DNA of 43,693 nucleotides from Streptomyces diastatochromogenes (GTDB taxonomy: Bacteria; Actinomycetota; Actinomycetes; Streptomycetales; Streptomycetaceae), in the NCBI GenBank assembly GCA_001550305.1, contig LRTP01000367.1, positions 1 through 43,693 on the forward strand, read 5' to 3'. The stretch's first letter is position 1. Each line of letters opens with the position of its first letter. The position numbers and the translations under genes were made by a program. Shown here one piece after another: positions 17,504 through 26,145 of the stretch. The notes beneath the pieces are model-generated. The model ran no database searches, was not told the origin of the DNA, and saw only the letters and a list, made by a program, of their open reading frames with translations.

Positions 17504-18966
17504 TGCCAGCCCATTTCCGAGTACAGGCGGCCCGCGAGGATGCCCTCAATGGCTGTGCGGGTATACGCAACCAGCTCCGCCGGAAGGTCCTTGGGCTGCC
17601 ACCACCGCCACTCCACGCATCGGTCGGGCTCCAGGACCGTCGGGGCGCCGGACCATGCTCGGGCCCGGAAGACCAGCTGGATGCGCGGCCGAGCGCCCGG
17701 TGAGTCGACGAGGTGGACCGCGTGCACAAACTCGACGTCGGCGGGGTCAAGGGTCAGACCGGCCTCTTCCTCGGCCTCCCTCACCAGACAGCTGACGGCG
17801 GACTCCCTCTCGCAGTGCCCGGCCAGGAAGTGCCAGAGGCTCCCCGCATACGCGGAGTCGGGGTGGCGCAGACCGAGCAGGAGACGGCCTCGGCTGTCCT
17901 CAAGGTAGAGGTGGACGCCGACGACATGAAGCTCGGTCCCGTCCGGTGCCTCGTTCCGCACCGGGCGCACACTCCTCGACGGACCGTTCGTCGGGGTGTG
18001 CTGGTCGGCGTGCCGGTGCAGGAGGTCGGTCGTCGATGGACTCAGTAGCAGCCGGTGCAGCATCTCCTGTGGGAACCAGCGCAGCAGGATGCCCTCATTC
18101 AAGGTCAGGGCGTCGGGGTCACCGTTCCATCGACCGGCGAAGACCTGGATCGGCACGCATAGGCCGTCGATGCCGGTGGCCTCTTCCACAGCGAAGGGCT
18201 TCAGGTCGGACAGGTGCAGACCGGGTACTTCCTCGGCTAGTTCGCGGCGGAGCGTGGCTTCCAGCGACAGGTCTCCTGGCTCTCGGCCGCCACCAAGCAA
18301 CGCGAAGGCGCCCGGCTCCCAGATGTCCGGGTAGTTGTCGCGAAGGTGGAGGAGGTAGCGGCCGGCATCGTCGAAGATCAGTGCTGAGGCGTTCACCGGC
18401 TTGATCCGACCGTTCAGGCCGGCCTCCAGCAGCTTGGCGCGCAGCGTCGGAGAGCTGACCTCGTCGAAAGGGCGCCACTGCGCACCCGAGACCTCTTCGT
18501 TCTGCAGGACGAGCTCAGGGTCCTTGTTGGCAACGTAGAAGACGAACCGGAGGTCGAAGTGCCGGTGCTCGGGCTCGTCGCGGTGGTGCTTGGCGTCGAT
18601 GCCGTGGACGTCGATGTCGATCGGAGCATCTACGAGCGGGGTCAGGCACAGATCCCCGGGCTGGATCCCTGTCTCCTCGCGCACTTCCCGCAGGGCCGTG
18701 GCCAGGAGGGTGTGGTCGTCAGCCTCGATGTGGCCGCCTGGGGTGAGCAGCAGCCCGGTCGCCTTGTGCCCGATGTGCAGCACTCGTTGGTCGCGGTCGA
18801 TGATGGCCGCGCTGCAGGTGATGTGGCCCGGGAGCGTTGCGCGGCTGCACGGGTCGGCGGGGCCGTCGAGGGCGGCCAGCAGCCCGGCCAGGGCATCCCG
18901 CTCCTGCGGATGGCGGTCCAGGTACGCATCGACGGCTTGGCGGATGTGGGAACGGGTGGGCGGCAC
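17500..18966 (-). CDS. Triple NUDIX-domain protein
   Basis: 488 aa; GTG 18966 with GAGGTG upstream. Three NUDIX boxes are visible: GGHIEADDHTLLATALREV then REETGI (about 75-100), GGGREPGDLSLEATLRREL then AEEVPG (about 225-250), and GHCERESAVSCLVREAEEEA (about 380-400). Each follows a beta-rich half-domain of about 140 residues. Several boxes have Asp or Ser at the first Glu position, so activity may differ between domains. Three fused NUDIX units are unusual. The gene follows the ABC exporter after 115 bases and overlaps the next gene. The role in the cluster is unknown. Confidence 0.85.
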   Translation of the reverse strand: MPPTRSHIRQAVDAYLDRHPQERDALAGLLAALDGPADPCSRATLPGHITCSAAIIDRDQRVLHIGHKATGLLLTPGGHIEADDHTLLATALREVREETGIQPGDLCLTPLVDAPIDIDVHGIDAKHHRDEPEHRHFDLRFVFYVANKDPELVLQNEEVSGAQWRPFDEVSSPTLRAKLLEAGLNGRIKPVNASALIFDDAGRYLLHLRDNYPDIWEPGAFALLGGGREPGDLSLEATLRRELAEEVPGLHLSDLKPFAVEEATGIDGLCVPIQVFAGRWNGDPDALTLNEGILLRWFPQEMLHRLLLSPSTTDLLHRHADQHTPTNGPSRSVRPVRNEAPDGTELHVVGVHLYLEDSRGRLLLGLRHPDSAYAGSLWHFLAGHCERESAVSCLVREAEEEAGLTLDPADVEFVHAVHLVDSPGARPRIQLVFRARAWSGAPTVLEPDRCVEWRWWQPKDLPAELVAYTRTAIEGILAGRLYSEMGWQ

Positions 18967-19081
18967 GTCATCACCTCACGGTCGACGGGGGCTTGCTGTC
19001 GCAGACAAGACGCGGATCCCGACGTTCGGCCGTCGGCCAAGGAGTCGGGCGGTTGGGCGGGCACCGGGCACGGCCGTCGTG

Positions 19082-21118
19082 TCACGAGGCGTCCTCCTGG
19101 ACCGGCGGAGACGCGCGCCGGGCTGCCGGCACCGGTGTCTCCGGGGAAGCGGTGAGCCCGAACTGGGCGGCCTGGGCGGTGAACATGCCTCGATAGAGCC
19201 CGCCCTGGAGAGCCATCAGCTCATCGTGTGTGCCTTCTTCGGCCACACGACCCTGATCGAGGACGTAGATACGGTCCGCGTTTGCGGTCGCGGCGAGCCG
19301 GTGCGTGACGAGCACGACCGCGTCCCCTTCTTCGGCGAGGGCCCACAGCCCTGCGAACGCGGCGATCTCCGCGTGCGGATCGAGCGCGGAGGTCGGCTCG
19401 TCGACGAGGAGGAACGGCGCGCCCCGGTACAGGCTGCGGGCAGTGCCCAGCTTCTGCCACTGCCCGCCCGAGAGCTGGACGCCGCGCTCGTAGCCCTTGA
19501 ACACGATCGAGTCCCAGCCGTGCGGCAGTCCCTCGACGAGCGTGAGCACGTTCGCCGCCCGGGCGGCGTCCTTGACGCGGTCCATGTCCCGGAGGCGGTT
19601 GCCGGCGCCGATGGCCACGTTCGCGGCGGCGGTCATCTCCCAGCGGGGGAAGTCCTGGGCGAGCAGCCCCACCACGGCGAAGACCTGGGCCCGGTCGGCC
19701 TCTCGGAGTTCGACCTGTCCGCCCTTGTCGTCCTTCCACCACACGTTTCCCTCGGTGGGGAGCAGCAGCCCGGCGAGCAGCTTGGTCAGGGTCGTCTTGC
19801 CGGAGCCGTTCGCGCCCACCAGCGCGGTCACCTTGCCCCGGCGGACCGACAGGCTCACTCCCTTCAGTGCTGGGGAGTCGGCGCCGGGGTAGGTGAACGA
19901 CACGTCCTCCACGTGTACTTGGTCCACGCAGGAGGGCAGTGGGGTGCCGGCGGACGGGATGGCGTGCTCGGTGGCCAGTTGGATAGCGGTCTCGGTATCG
20001 GTGAGGAACAGCAGTTCCTCGTAGAGGCGGTTGACCTGCTGGACGAGAGAGGTCAGGCGTGCGGTCGAGGTGCGGATGGCGATGACGGCGGTCCCGCCGA
20101 CGGCCAGCGGCAGACTGCCGCTCGCCAGCAGCCACCACAGCAACCCGTAGCAGGCGAGCGACGCCAGGCCGGCGAAAGTCCCGGCGACCAGGTCCGTGGA
20201 TGCCTGCGCGCGGGCCAGCCTCCGCTGCTCGGCCTCGGTCTGCCGGGACATCTCCTCGTAGCTGTCCAGCAGCTTGGTCCCGGCCGCGTGCACGCGGATC
20301 TCGCCCGCCGCGTGCGGGCGGGTCAGGTAGGCCAGCAGTGACGCGATGGCCCGGCGGTGATCGACCCAGTTCAGCCGCGAGACGTAGTCGCGGCGCGCAG
20401 AACGGACTGCGCCCCACCCCTTGGGCAACGCGATCGCCAGCAGCATCGGCAGCAGCATCCAGTGCAGCGACGCCAGGACGACGGCTGCCGCCACCATCCC
20501 GATGAGCACGTTGCCCACGCCGACCGACAGCCGCAGCATGCTGCGGGCGGAGTCGGTACCGAACTTGCCTGCTTCCAGCACACGTTGGATCTCCGGCCGC
20601 TCAGTCGCCTCCACCTCAACCCGGGTGACGGACGCGTAGTACCGCGCGGAGACCACCCGCTCCACCTGCGGCTCCAGCCGGCCCGACATCGCCGTCGACC
20701 ACGCCGACAACAGCGCCGCCCCCACTGCGGTGATGGCCAGCACCACCAGCGACGACAGGGCGTCGCGGAGCTTGTCCGCGGTCGGACCGTCCGCGAACAG
20801 CCGCGTGAGCACCGAGTTCACCGCGACCAGCCCCCACGCGGCCGTCACCCCCTGCCCGAGCTGCGCCACCACGACCCCGGCCATTGCCCGCCGGTCCGTC
20901 TCCCAGCCGGTACGCAGCACCATGCCGACCATGCGCGGCAGCGCGGCGGCCATGTGCCCGAACGAGAGCCTGGTCAGCGGGCCCTCGTGGCGCACATAGG
21001 ACTGGTCGTAGCGGAGCCGTCCCCCGTAGAGCTCGCGTTCCGCATCCGAGATTCCGTCCTCAACTGCCGTGGCTTTCGCATCCTGCGGCGCATCACGGTG
21101 TGGTCCGGCCGTTGTCAA
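19082..21118 (-). CDS. ABC exporter, fused permease and ATPase
   Basis: 678 aa from TTG 21118, with GAGGGGAG 5 bases upstream. Residues about 75-370 are the six-helix membrane domain (hydrophobic runs near WGLVAVNSVL, LVVLAITAVGAALLSAW, VLIGMVAAAVVLASL, LASLACYGLLWWLL). The ATPase domain follows: Walker A GANGSGKTT, Q-loop LLAQDFPRW, signature LSGGQWQKLG (a variant of LSGGQ), Walker B FLLVDEPTSALD, and switch His in LVTHRLA. Such homodimeric exporters serve peptide or antibiotic export. Its position after the RiPP genes suggests product export, though a 300-base gap holding a decayed gene lies between. Confidence 0.9.
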   Translation of the reverse strand: MTTAGPHRDAPQDAKATAVEDGISDAERELYGGRLRYDQSYVRHEGPLTRLSFGHMAAALPRMVGMVLRTGWETDRRAMAGVVVAQLGQGVTAAWGLVAVNSVLTRLFADGPTADKLRDALSSLVVLAITAVGAALLSAWSTAMSGRLEPQVERVVSARYYASVTRVEVEATERPEIQRVLEAGKFGTDSARSMLRLSVGVGNVLIGMVAAAVVLASLHWMLLPMLLAIALPKGWGAVRSARRDYVSRLNWVDHRRAIASLLAYLTRPHAAGEIRVHAAGTKLLDSYEEMSRQTEAEQRRLARAQASTDLVAGTFAGLASLACYGLLWWLLASGSLPLAVGGTAVIAIRTSTARLTSLVQQVNRLYEELLFLTDTETAIQLATEHAIPSAGTPLPSCVDQVHVEDVSFTYPGADSPALKGVSLSVRRGKVTALVGANGSGKTTLTKLLAGLLLPTEGNVWWKDDKGGQVELREADRAQVFAVVGLLAQDFPRWEMTAAANVAIGAGNRLRDMDRVKDAARAANVLTLVEGLPHGWDSIVFKGYERGVQLSGGQWQKLGTARSLYRGAPFLLVDEPTSALDPHAEIAAFAGLWALAEEGDAVVLVTHRLAATANADRIYVLDQGRVAEEGTHDELMALQGGLYRGMFTAQAAQFGLTASPETPVPAARRASPPVQEDAS

Positions 21119-21439
21119 CGTCGCTCCCCTCTGACGGTCGTGGCAGTGTCATCGAGTTCAACGACACCGCCTGGTTTTCGAACACGTGTTTTTCGGTCGG
21201 TCTGCGAAGCCCGGCGCTGTGCGGCTGCTGGAAGGTGTGAGATACAAGGACCGTTGTCCCGCAAGAGCACTCCGGAAGGGGTGGTTGGCCGAAACGCCGA
21301 TGTTCTGTCGGGAGCAACTGACGCCCCCGAGACCTCTGGCTGGGGCTGAAGGGACGTGGCGGTTGCACGACAGGAATAGTTGGCCGGGGCCGGGGCCGGG
21401 GCAACGGCGCGGCGCGGTGTAGCGGATGTGCCGGGTGAC

Positions 21440-21786
21440 CAGCCGCTCGGCCAGCGCGAGCACGAAATCGAAGTCGTCGTGGGCGGCGCAGAATCGAGCA
21501 TCGTGAACTCGGGTGCGGGTACTTCGTCCGGCTTCTCAAGCCGGTAGTACGGGCCGATCTCCAAGAGCCGCTGGTGGTGCTTCATGTTCACGCGCAGGGC
21601 CGGGCCGATCATCACCCGCAGGAACCGGCCCTGATCGAGGTTGACCGGAACGCGGCGTCCGGAGCCGAGGTCCGCTTTCCGCACCGTCGGGGTGACCACC
21701 TCGACGAACGCTTCCGCGCGGAGCGTGTCACGCAGGCTGAACAGCAGGTCGGACCTCATGGGAGCGCAGCAGAGGGCCCGGCCCAT
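21440..21786 (-). pseudogene. Frameshifted class II lysyl-tRNA-synthetase-like gene
   Basis: From ATG 21786 the frame encodes RSDLLFSLRDTLRAEAFVEV, FLRVMIGPALRVNMKHHQRL and EIGPYYRLEKPDEVPAPEFT, the motif 1-2 region of class II lysyl-type synthetases. Just after EFTMLD (about 21503) the frame breaks, and the expected continuation (FCAAHDDFDFVLALAERLV) is found in another frame. The rest of the catalytic domain is missing. It begins 40 bases after the RiPP methyltransferase stop, so it was once the fourth gene of that operon. Only the core is present, with no anticodon-binding domain, as in stand-alone synthetase paralogues (GenX/PoxA-like). Confidence 0.75.
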
Positions 21787-21825
21787 CCGCCACGGGGGGG
21801 CGGACGAGCGGGGCCGATCTGGGGC

Positions 21826-22944
21826 CTACCAGGTGATGGTTTGGCCCTGCGGGGTGACGCTGACGGTGAACTCCTCCAGTGCTGTAGTGCCGGCCGCGTG
21901 CCAGCGGCCGAGCTGCTCCTCGGCAGCATCCCAGAGGGCGTTGGGCCCGTCCTGCCGCACGATCCAGCGGCCGTCCTCCTCGTAGAGGGCAGCCCACGAG
22001 CCGGACTCGACGTCGACGAGGACGTGCTCGGTGCGCCCGTCGCGTTCCATCGTCAGGTGCTGTGCGTGGGGAGCTGCGATTTGCACGATGAAGCGGGACG
22101 TCCAGTCGTTCAGTGCGTCGGTTGCGATGATGGCCTCGCGCTCCTTGCCTTCGCTGAGGTCGGGGAGCAGGCCCAGCGCGGGCGGCATGTGCGGGCGCGC
22201 GAGCATAAAGCTGACCTGACCGCTCAGTAGCGGCCCGGTTGCCGTGCCGTTGTCGTGGACTGTCAGGCGTGCGAGTTCCGACGAGCCGAGCCAGCCACCG
22301 ATGGTCGTCAGGATCAGGCCACCGGGCCGGGTCTGCTCGATCCAGGCCGCAGGAACGGTGCGCACGCCGCAGGTAGCGATCACCCTGTCGTACGGTGCCC
22401 CGTCCGCGTAGCCGAGAAGGCCGTCGCCGCTGACGAGCGTGGGGTACATCCCCCGTCGGCCCAGGGCTGTCCGTGCACGCGCGGCCACTTCCTCGTCGTA
22501 CTCGATCGAGGTGACGTACCCCTCGCCCAGCCGCGCGCAGAGCACCGCGGTGGAGTACCCGGTGCCGGTCCCGATCTCCAGCACCTTCGACTCCGGCTCG
22601 ACCTGGAGGTCCTCCAGCATGCGCACCACGAGAGACGGCAGCGTGCTGGAACTGGTCGGCGTGCGCATGATCTGACCGCGGATGTCCGCGGGCATGATCG
22701 TGCCGGCGATCTGAGTCACCAGCGACTCGTCCTCGTAGCAGGCTTCGAGCCAACCGGCGTCGCCTTCCAGGACGGGTGCCCATGCCGAGGGCACAGCGCC
22801 GTCCACGCGGCGGAAGAACCCGGTCCGCAGGAACTCGTGTCGGGCGATGGTTTCGACGGCACGCTTCCACGGCTCTGTGCGCAGACTGCCGTTCGCCGTC
22901 ATGGAGTCGATGAGTTGCTTGTGGAGCTGCGCTTGGTCGGTCAC
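21826..22944 (-). CDS. tgmC: PIMT-like methyltransferase of ATP-grasp peptide system
   Basis: 372 aa. GTG 22944 overlaps the ligase stop as GTGA, which I prefer over a longer frame from 22980. The SAM motif is VLEIGTGTGYSTAVLCARLG (about 125-145), then the isoaspartate-methyltransferase-type strand VSGDGLLGYADGAPYDRVIA and a C-terminal beta-rich domain ending TPQGQTITW. The length and order tgmA-tgmB-tgmC match the 'ATP-grasp peptide maturase system methyltransferase' family. In the studied relative (fuscimiditide), the enzyme methylates an Asp so that it closes to an aspartimide. The precursor here has an Asp-Gly in its tail as a candidate site. Confidence 0.88.
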   Translation of the reverse strand: MTDQAQLHKQLIDSMTANGSLRTEPWKRAVETIARHEFLRTGFFRRVDGAVPSAWAPVLEGDAGWLEACYEDESLVTQIAGTIMPADIRGQIMRTPTSSSTLPSLVVRMLEDLQVEPESKVLEIGTGTGYSTAVLCARLGEGYVTSIEYDEEVAARARTALGRRGMYPTLVSGDGLLGYADGAPYDRVIATCGVRTVPAAWIEQTRPGGLILTTIGGWLGSSELARLTVHDNGTATGPLLSGQVSFMLARPHMPPALGLLPDLSEGKEREAIIATDALNDWTSRFIVQIAAPHAQHLTMERDGRTEHVLVDVESGSWAALYEEDGRWIVRQDGPNALWDAAEEQLGRWHAAGTTALEEFTVSVTPQGQTITW

Positions 22945-23888
22945 GACATCCTCTCCAAAAGGTCTGCCAGGGCTGCGCACATCGGCAGACCGGTCTCAGA
23001 CTCCAGCCAGTACCACTGACCGGAGGGGTTGCACTCCAGGAACCACCATTGCCCGTCTTCGCCTACGCAGAAGTCGAAAGCCCCGAAAACGAGCCCGAAG
23101 CAGTCCAGGTAGCGGTGAAGCGCCTGCTCAATCCCCGGCGGTGGCTCCACGGGGGTGTACGTCAGGCGGTCGTAGTCGGTGCGCCAGTCCAGGACGTCGG
23201 AGTCGATGCGGACGCAGAACACCTGGGAGCCGATGACGGTCACGCGCACGTCGGCTGTCTTGGGGACGCGTTTTTGGAACAGGTGGACTGTGCCGGACAC
23301 GCTCTCGTCGATGTCCTCGGCGGTCACCTCAGCGATCCTGACGACGGACGAGACGCCGTCGATTCGGTACACGGGGTTGTGCAGTGGCTTGTAGATGACC
23401 GAGTCGTGCCCCTTGATGAAGGCCCTGGCAGCGTCGGGGCTGGAGGTGATGAGCGTGGGCGGCACCAGGAAGCCGGCCTTTACCGCCACAGCCAGTCCGG
23501 ACGGCTTGAATTCCGCGTCCCCGATGCGGTGTGGGTGGTTCACGTAGAGGCAGCCGGGAAGCGACGCCAGCACTCCACCGAGTCCATACCTGGCCTGAGT
23601 GATGGCGAACCGCGCATCCTGCTCACTGAGATGTGGGAAGGCGAAGCCGGTCGGACGCCGGTAGTACAGGGCGCGGACGCTGGCCAGGTCAGCGATACGG
23701 GACGGGGTGGTGAGCCGCCCCCGGACGCCTTGCGAGGTGATCTCGGCCTCCACCGACAGTGATGCGGGGAAGTCCCCCGAGTCGAGCCGCACGACCGGGA
23801 TGCCCCGGTCGTGCAGCTCGCGGATCACCACGTCGGCGGTCGGGTCGTGCAGGCTGGTGACGACCAACACCGGACGTGGGTCATTCAC
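22941..23888 (-). CDS. tgmB: ATP-grasp ribosomal peptide maturase (graspetide ligase)
   Basis: 315 aa; ATG 23888 overlaps the precursor stop (ATGA). The N-terminal pre-ATP-grasp domain contains ALYYRRPTGFAFP, a family hallmark. The ATP-grasp part shows SVIYKPLHNP (nucleotide Lys), LFQKRVPKTADVRVTVIG, and the C-terminal metal-binding GAFDFCVGEDGQWWFLECNP with N/E ligands. Such enzymes activate Asp/Glu side chains with ATP and form ester or amide links to Thr/Ser/Lys of the precursor peptide. Adjacent to a typical precursor and methyltransferase, so the assignment is strong. Confidence 0.92.
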   Translation of the reverse strand: MNDPRPVLVVTSLHDPTADVVIRELHDRGIPVVRLDSGDFPASLSVEAEITSQGVRGRLTTPSRIADLASVRALYYRRPTGFAFPHLSEQDARFAITQARYGLGGVLASLPGCLYVNHPHRIGDAEFKPSGLAVAVKAGFLVPPTLITSSPDAARAFIKGHDSVIYKPLHNPVYRIDGVSSVVRIAEVTAEDIDESVSGTVHLFQKRVPKTADVRVTVIGSQVFCVRIDSDVLDWRTDYDRLTYTPVEPPPGIEQALHRYLDCFGLVFGAFDFCVGEDGQWWFLECNPSGQWYWLESETGLPMCAALADLLERMS

Positions 23889-24178
23889 TGGTCGCTGTCG
23901 CTCCCCGTGTCGGTGTCCTGGGTGCCACCGTTGCCGTCAGGGCTGGTTCCCGTGGACGGGTTGGTACCGGTGCTGGTGCCGTGGCCCGGCATTTCCATGA
24001 CCTGGCCGGCGGCGTCGTAGAAGACGGCGGTCTGGGTGGCCGGGTCCAACTCGGCCCTGGCGTACCCAGGGGCCGCCGTGGGGTAGGGCGCCATACGGCT
24101 CGCCCCCCACGGGGACGGGGTGATGGTTCCCTGCGGGACCGCGGTGCCGGTGGGCAGGCGGTCGGAGTGGACGAACAT
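23885..24178 (-). CDS. tgmA: ATP-grasp-modified RiPP precursor peptide
   Basis: 97 aa; ATG 24178 with AGAGGAG 5 bases upstream. The first about 60 residues resemble the leader of this family (PSPWGASRMAPYPT, then AVFYDAAGQVMEM). The C-terminal about 35 residues are Gly/Thr/Ser/Asp-rich: GHGTSTGTNPSTGTSPDGN, then GGTQDTDTGSDSDQ. In graspetides the ligase joins Thr/Ser hydroxyls to Asp/Glu side chains; here there are many Thr donors on the left and Asp acceptors on the right, a stem-loop layout. The DG dipeptide in the middle is the likely aspartimide site. The stop overlaps the ligase start. No clear protease gene was found in the operon. Confidence 0.88.
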   Translation of the reverse strand: MFVHSDRLPTGTAVPQGTITPSPWGASRMAPYPTAAPGYARAELDPATQTAVFYDAAGQVMEMPGHGTSTGTNPSTGTSPDGNGGTQDTDTGSDSDQ

Positions 24179-24480
24179 GCGTCTCCTCTGTGTCGCAGTG
24201 ATGAAACCCGCCGGGTCGGCGGGGCAAGGTCATACCAACAGGGCGGCGCTGGGACCCGCCGGGGGGACGAAGCCCCAACGCCGTTTCCGCCCGCGCCAAC
24301 TTTCGTGTCATACGGGCGGAGCTTGTGAACTGCCCGATGGCCATGGCCGGACGGCATCCGGGCCACCGGGCAGGGTCTATGCGGCCTGCTTCCGTGGATG
24401 CAGCTGTGGAGTCCCGGCGCGGAGGGCTGCCATGCCGCCCGAGGGGAATCGGGGGTCGCCTGGCCCTCCGCGCCAGGGGC
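24179..24480. other. Presumed promoter region of the RiPP operon
   Basis: About 300 bases without a gene between a strong terminator (24481-24525) and the precursor peptide. Because the upstream transcript ends at that terminator, the RiPP operon should have its own promoter here. I see no convincing -35/-10 pair or operator. Confidence 0.45.
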
Positions 24481-24525
24481 CCCGCCCGGTGCCGACAGCG
24501 CCTCATGCAGCGGGCACCGGGCGGG
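24481..24525 (-). terminator. Strong hairpin terminator
   Basis: A 13-bp perfect GC stem (CCCGCCCGGTGCC / GGCACCGGGCGGG) with a 19-base loop begins 3 bases after the stop of the small ORF at 24528. It ends the permease/ligase operon and supports the small ORF being a real last gene. Confidence 0.85.
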
Positions 24526-24527
24526 AG

Positions 24528-24761
24528 TCATGCGGTGAAGAGAGCGAAGTCGATGTCGTCGTACACAGCGAGCTGCCCCCACGGGTTCACGCCGGAGTTG
24601 AAGCGAGCGGCTTGCTGGGCCAGGTCGAACAGCAGGGACAACACGGTCGCCGTGATGCGGTTCATCCGTGCTGAGCGATCGAGATCGGCCGCGGGCCGGC
24701 CCTCGGCAGAGGCAGAGGTAGGCAGATGATTCCCCGCGGTACGAGGGAGGAGATCAGGCAC
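24528..24761 (-). CDS. Unrecognised small protein or peptide after GS-like ligase
   Basis: 77 aa from GTG 24761, which overlaps the ligase stop by 8 bases and has GGGGG upstream; ATG 24665 would give 45 aa. The C-terminal half reads TATVLSLLFDLAQQAARFNS and GVNPWGQLAVYDDIDFALFT, a conserved-looking mix of hydrophobic, aromatic and acidic residues. The N-terminal 30 residues are polar and leader-like. No family recognised. Translational coupling upstream and a terminator immediately downstream argue that it is expressed. It may be a peptide substrate of the ligase next to it, or simply a small accessory protein. Confidence 0.55.
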   Translation of the reverse strand: MPDLLPRTAGNHLPTSASAEGRPAADLDRSARMNRITATVLSLLFDLAQQAARFNSGVNPWGQLAVYDDIDFALFTA

Positions 24762-26145
24762 GGAGGAACCCCCGGTTCAGCTCGATGTCCGTGACGCGTT
24801 CGCGATGTTCGTCGATCTCGTGCTGCGCGGCGTGGGCGTAGTGCCGCACGACGGGCGCCCCGAACGCGGCCAGTGCGGTCTTGCTTCTGTCGAAGTCCGC
24901 CACCGCGTCGGCAAGATTGCGCGGGACGGGCAGCGCGCTGTCCTCCTGGTAGGCGTCGCCGGTGGTGTGTGGCGGCAGTTCGGGCTCGGTAGCCAGGCCG
25001 TGGTGGATGGCGGCGAGGGCGGCGGCGAGCGCGAGGTAGGGGTTGGCGTCGGCTCCGGGCAGCCGCACCTCCACATGCCGACCCTCGCCGTGGCCGGTGA
25101 TACGGATGGCGCAACTACGGTTGTCGTAGCCCCAGGTGTAGCGGGTGGGTGCGAACGAGTGCGGGACGTACCGCTTGTAGGAGTTGGGGGTGGGCGCGTA
25201 GAGCGGGGCCATGTGCGGCAGTGCGGAGATCAGTCCGGCGACGGCCTGGTACAGGGGCTCGGGCAGCTGCGCCTCCTCGGGGCAGGCGGCGAAGGCATTG
25301 CTGCCGCCGGACCAGAGGGACAGATGCAGATGCAGACCGTTGCCGACGCCGGTCTTCGGGGCGGCCATGAACGTGGGCGTCATGCCGCGCCGTGCCGCGA
25401 TGCTGCGCACGGCGTGCCGGTAGACGGTGTAGGAGTCGCAGGCCCGCAGAGCCTCGCCGTAGGGGAACGTCACCTCTACCTGGCCGGGGGCGCCTTCGGT
25501 CTTGACCGATTCGACCGGTGTATCGGCACCGTGCAGCGCGTCTTCCAGGTGCTGGAAGAAGTCGGAGAGCGCCGGGGGGTGGTCGAGGGCGTAGTCGAGG
25601 TTGTGGGGCGACACAGGTCGCAGGCGGCGGTACCGGGCCGGGCTCGCCTGTTGAGGAACGGCCTGGAAGAGGACGAACTCGCTCTCCAGCCCGACCCGCG
25701 GGTCCAGCCCGAGGCGCGAGAGCCGTTCGAGCTGTGTTTGGAGCATGCGACGCGGGGCGACCTCGACCAGTTCGCCGCTGGCGTGGGCGACATCGGCGTG
25801 GATGAGAGCCGTCTGCGGCAGGTACGGCAGGCGGCGGATGGAGTGCAGGTCGGGGATGACGGACAGGTCGCCGTATCCGGTCTCCCAGCCGGTGAGGTCG
25901 TAGCCGGGGACGGGGCTCATATCGACGTCGGTGGCCAGGATGTAGGCGCACGCTTCTGCCCCGGATTGCAGGCGTTCGATGAAGGTCTCGGCGTTGAGGC
26001 GCTTGCCTTTCAGGCGGCCCATCATGTCCGGTACGGCGAGCATGACCGTGGTGATGTCTGCACGTTCCACCGCGGTGTGGAAGTCGTGGAGGGAGAGGAG
26101 TCCGGCAGGCGTGCTGCGGCTGTGTTCAGTGCGTGTGTCGTTCAT
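24754..26145 (-). CDS. Glutamine-synthetase-family ligase (gamma-glutamyl-amine ligase type)
   Basis: 463 aa; ATG 26145 overlaps the permease stop (TGATG). GS catalytic blocks are present: GLESEFVLF, VKTEGAPGQVEVTFPYGEAL, GNGLHLHLSLW, the ATP/phosphate-binding YTWGYDNRSCAIRI, and HVEVRLPGADANPYLALAA. The N-terminal part (about 18-110) is the shorter beta-grasp of type-I-like paralogues. It lacks the features of housekeeping GlnA and resembles the Streptomyces GlnA3/GlnA4-like enzymes, which gamma-glutamylate polyamines or ethanolamine. With an amino-acid/amine permease upstream, amine uptake and assimilation is plausible. A role in making or modifying the small downstream peptide cannot be excluded. 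Confidence 0.85.
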   Translation of the reverse strand: MNDTRTEHSRSTPAGLLSLHDFHTAVERADITTVMLAVPDMMGRLKGKRLNAETFIERLQSGAEACAYILATDVDMSPVPGYDLTGWETGYGDLSVIPDLHSIRRLPYLPQTALIHADVAHASGELVEVAPRRMLQTQLERLSRLGLDPRVGLESEFVLFQAVPQQASPARYRRLRPVSPHNLDYALDHPPALSDFFQHLEDALHGADTPVESVKTEGAPGQVEVTFPYGEALRACDSYTVYRHAVRSIAARRGMTPTFMAAPKTGVGNGLHLHLSLWSGGSNAFAACPEEAQLPEPLYQAVAGLISALPHMAPLYAPTPNSYKRYVPHSFAPTRYTWGYDNRSCAIRITGHGEGRHVEVRLPGADANPYLALAAALAAIHHGLATEPELPPHTTGDAYQEDSALPVPRNLADAVADFDRSKTALAAFGAPVVRHYAHAAQHEIDEHRERVTDIELNRGFLRA

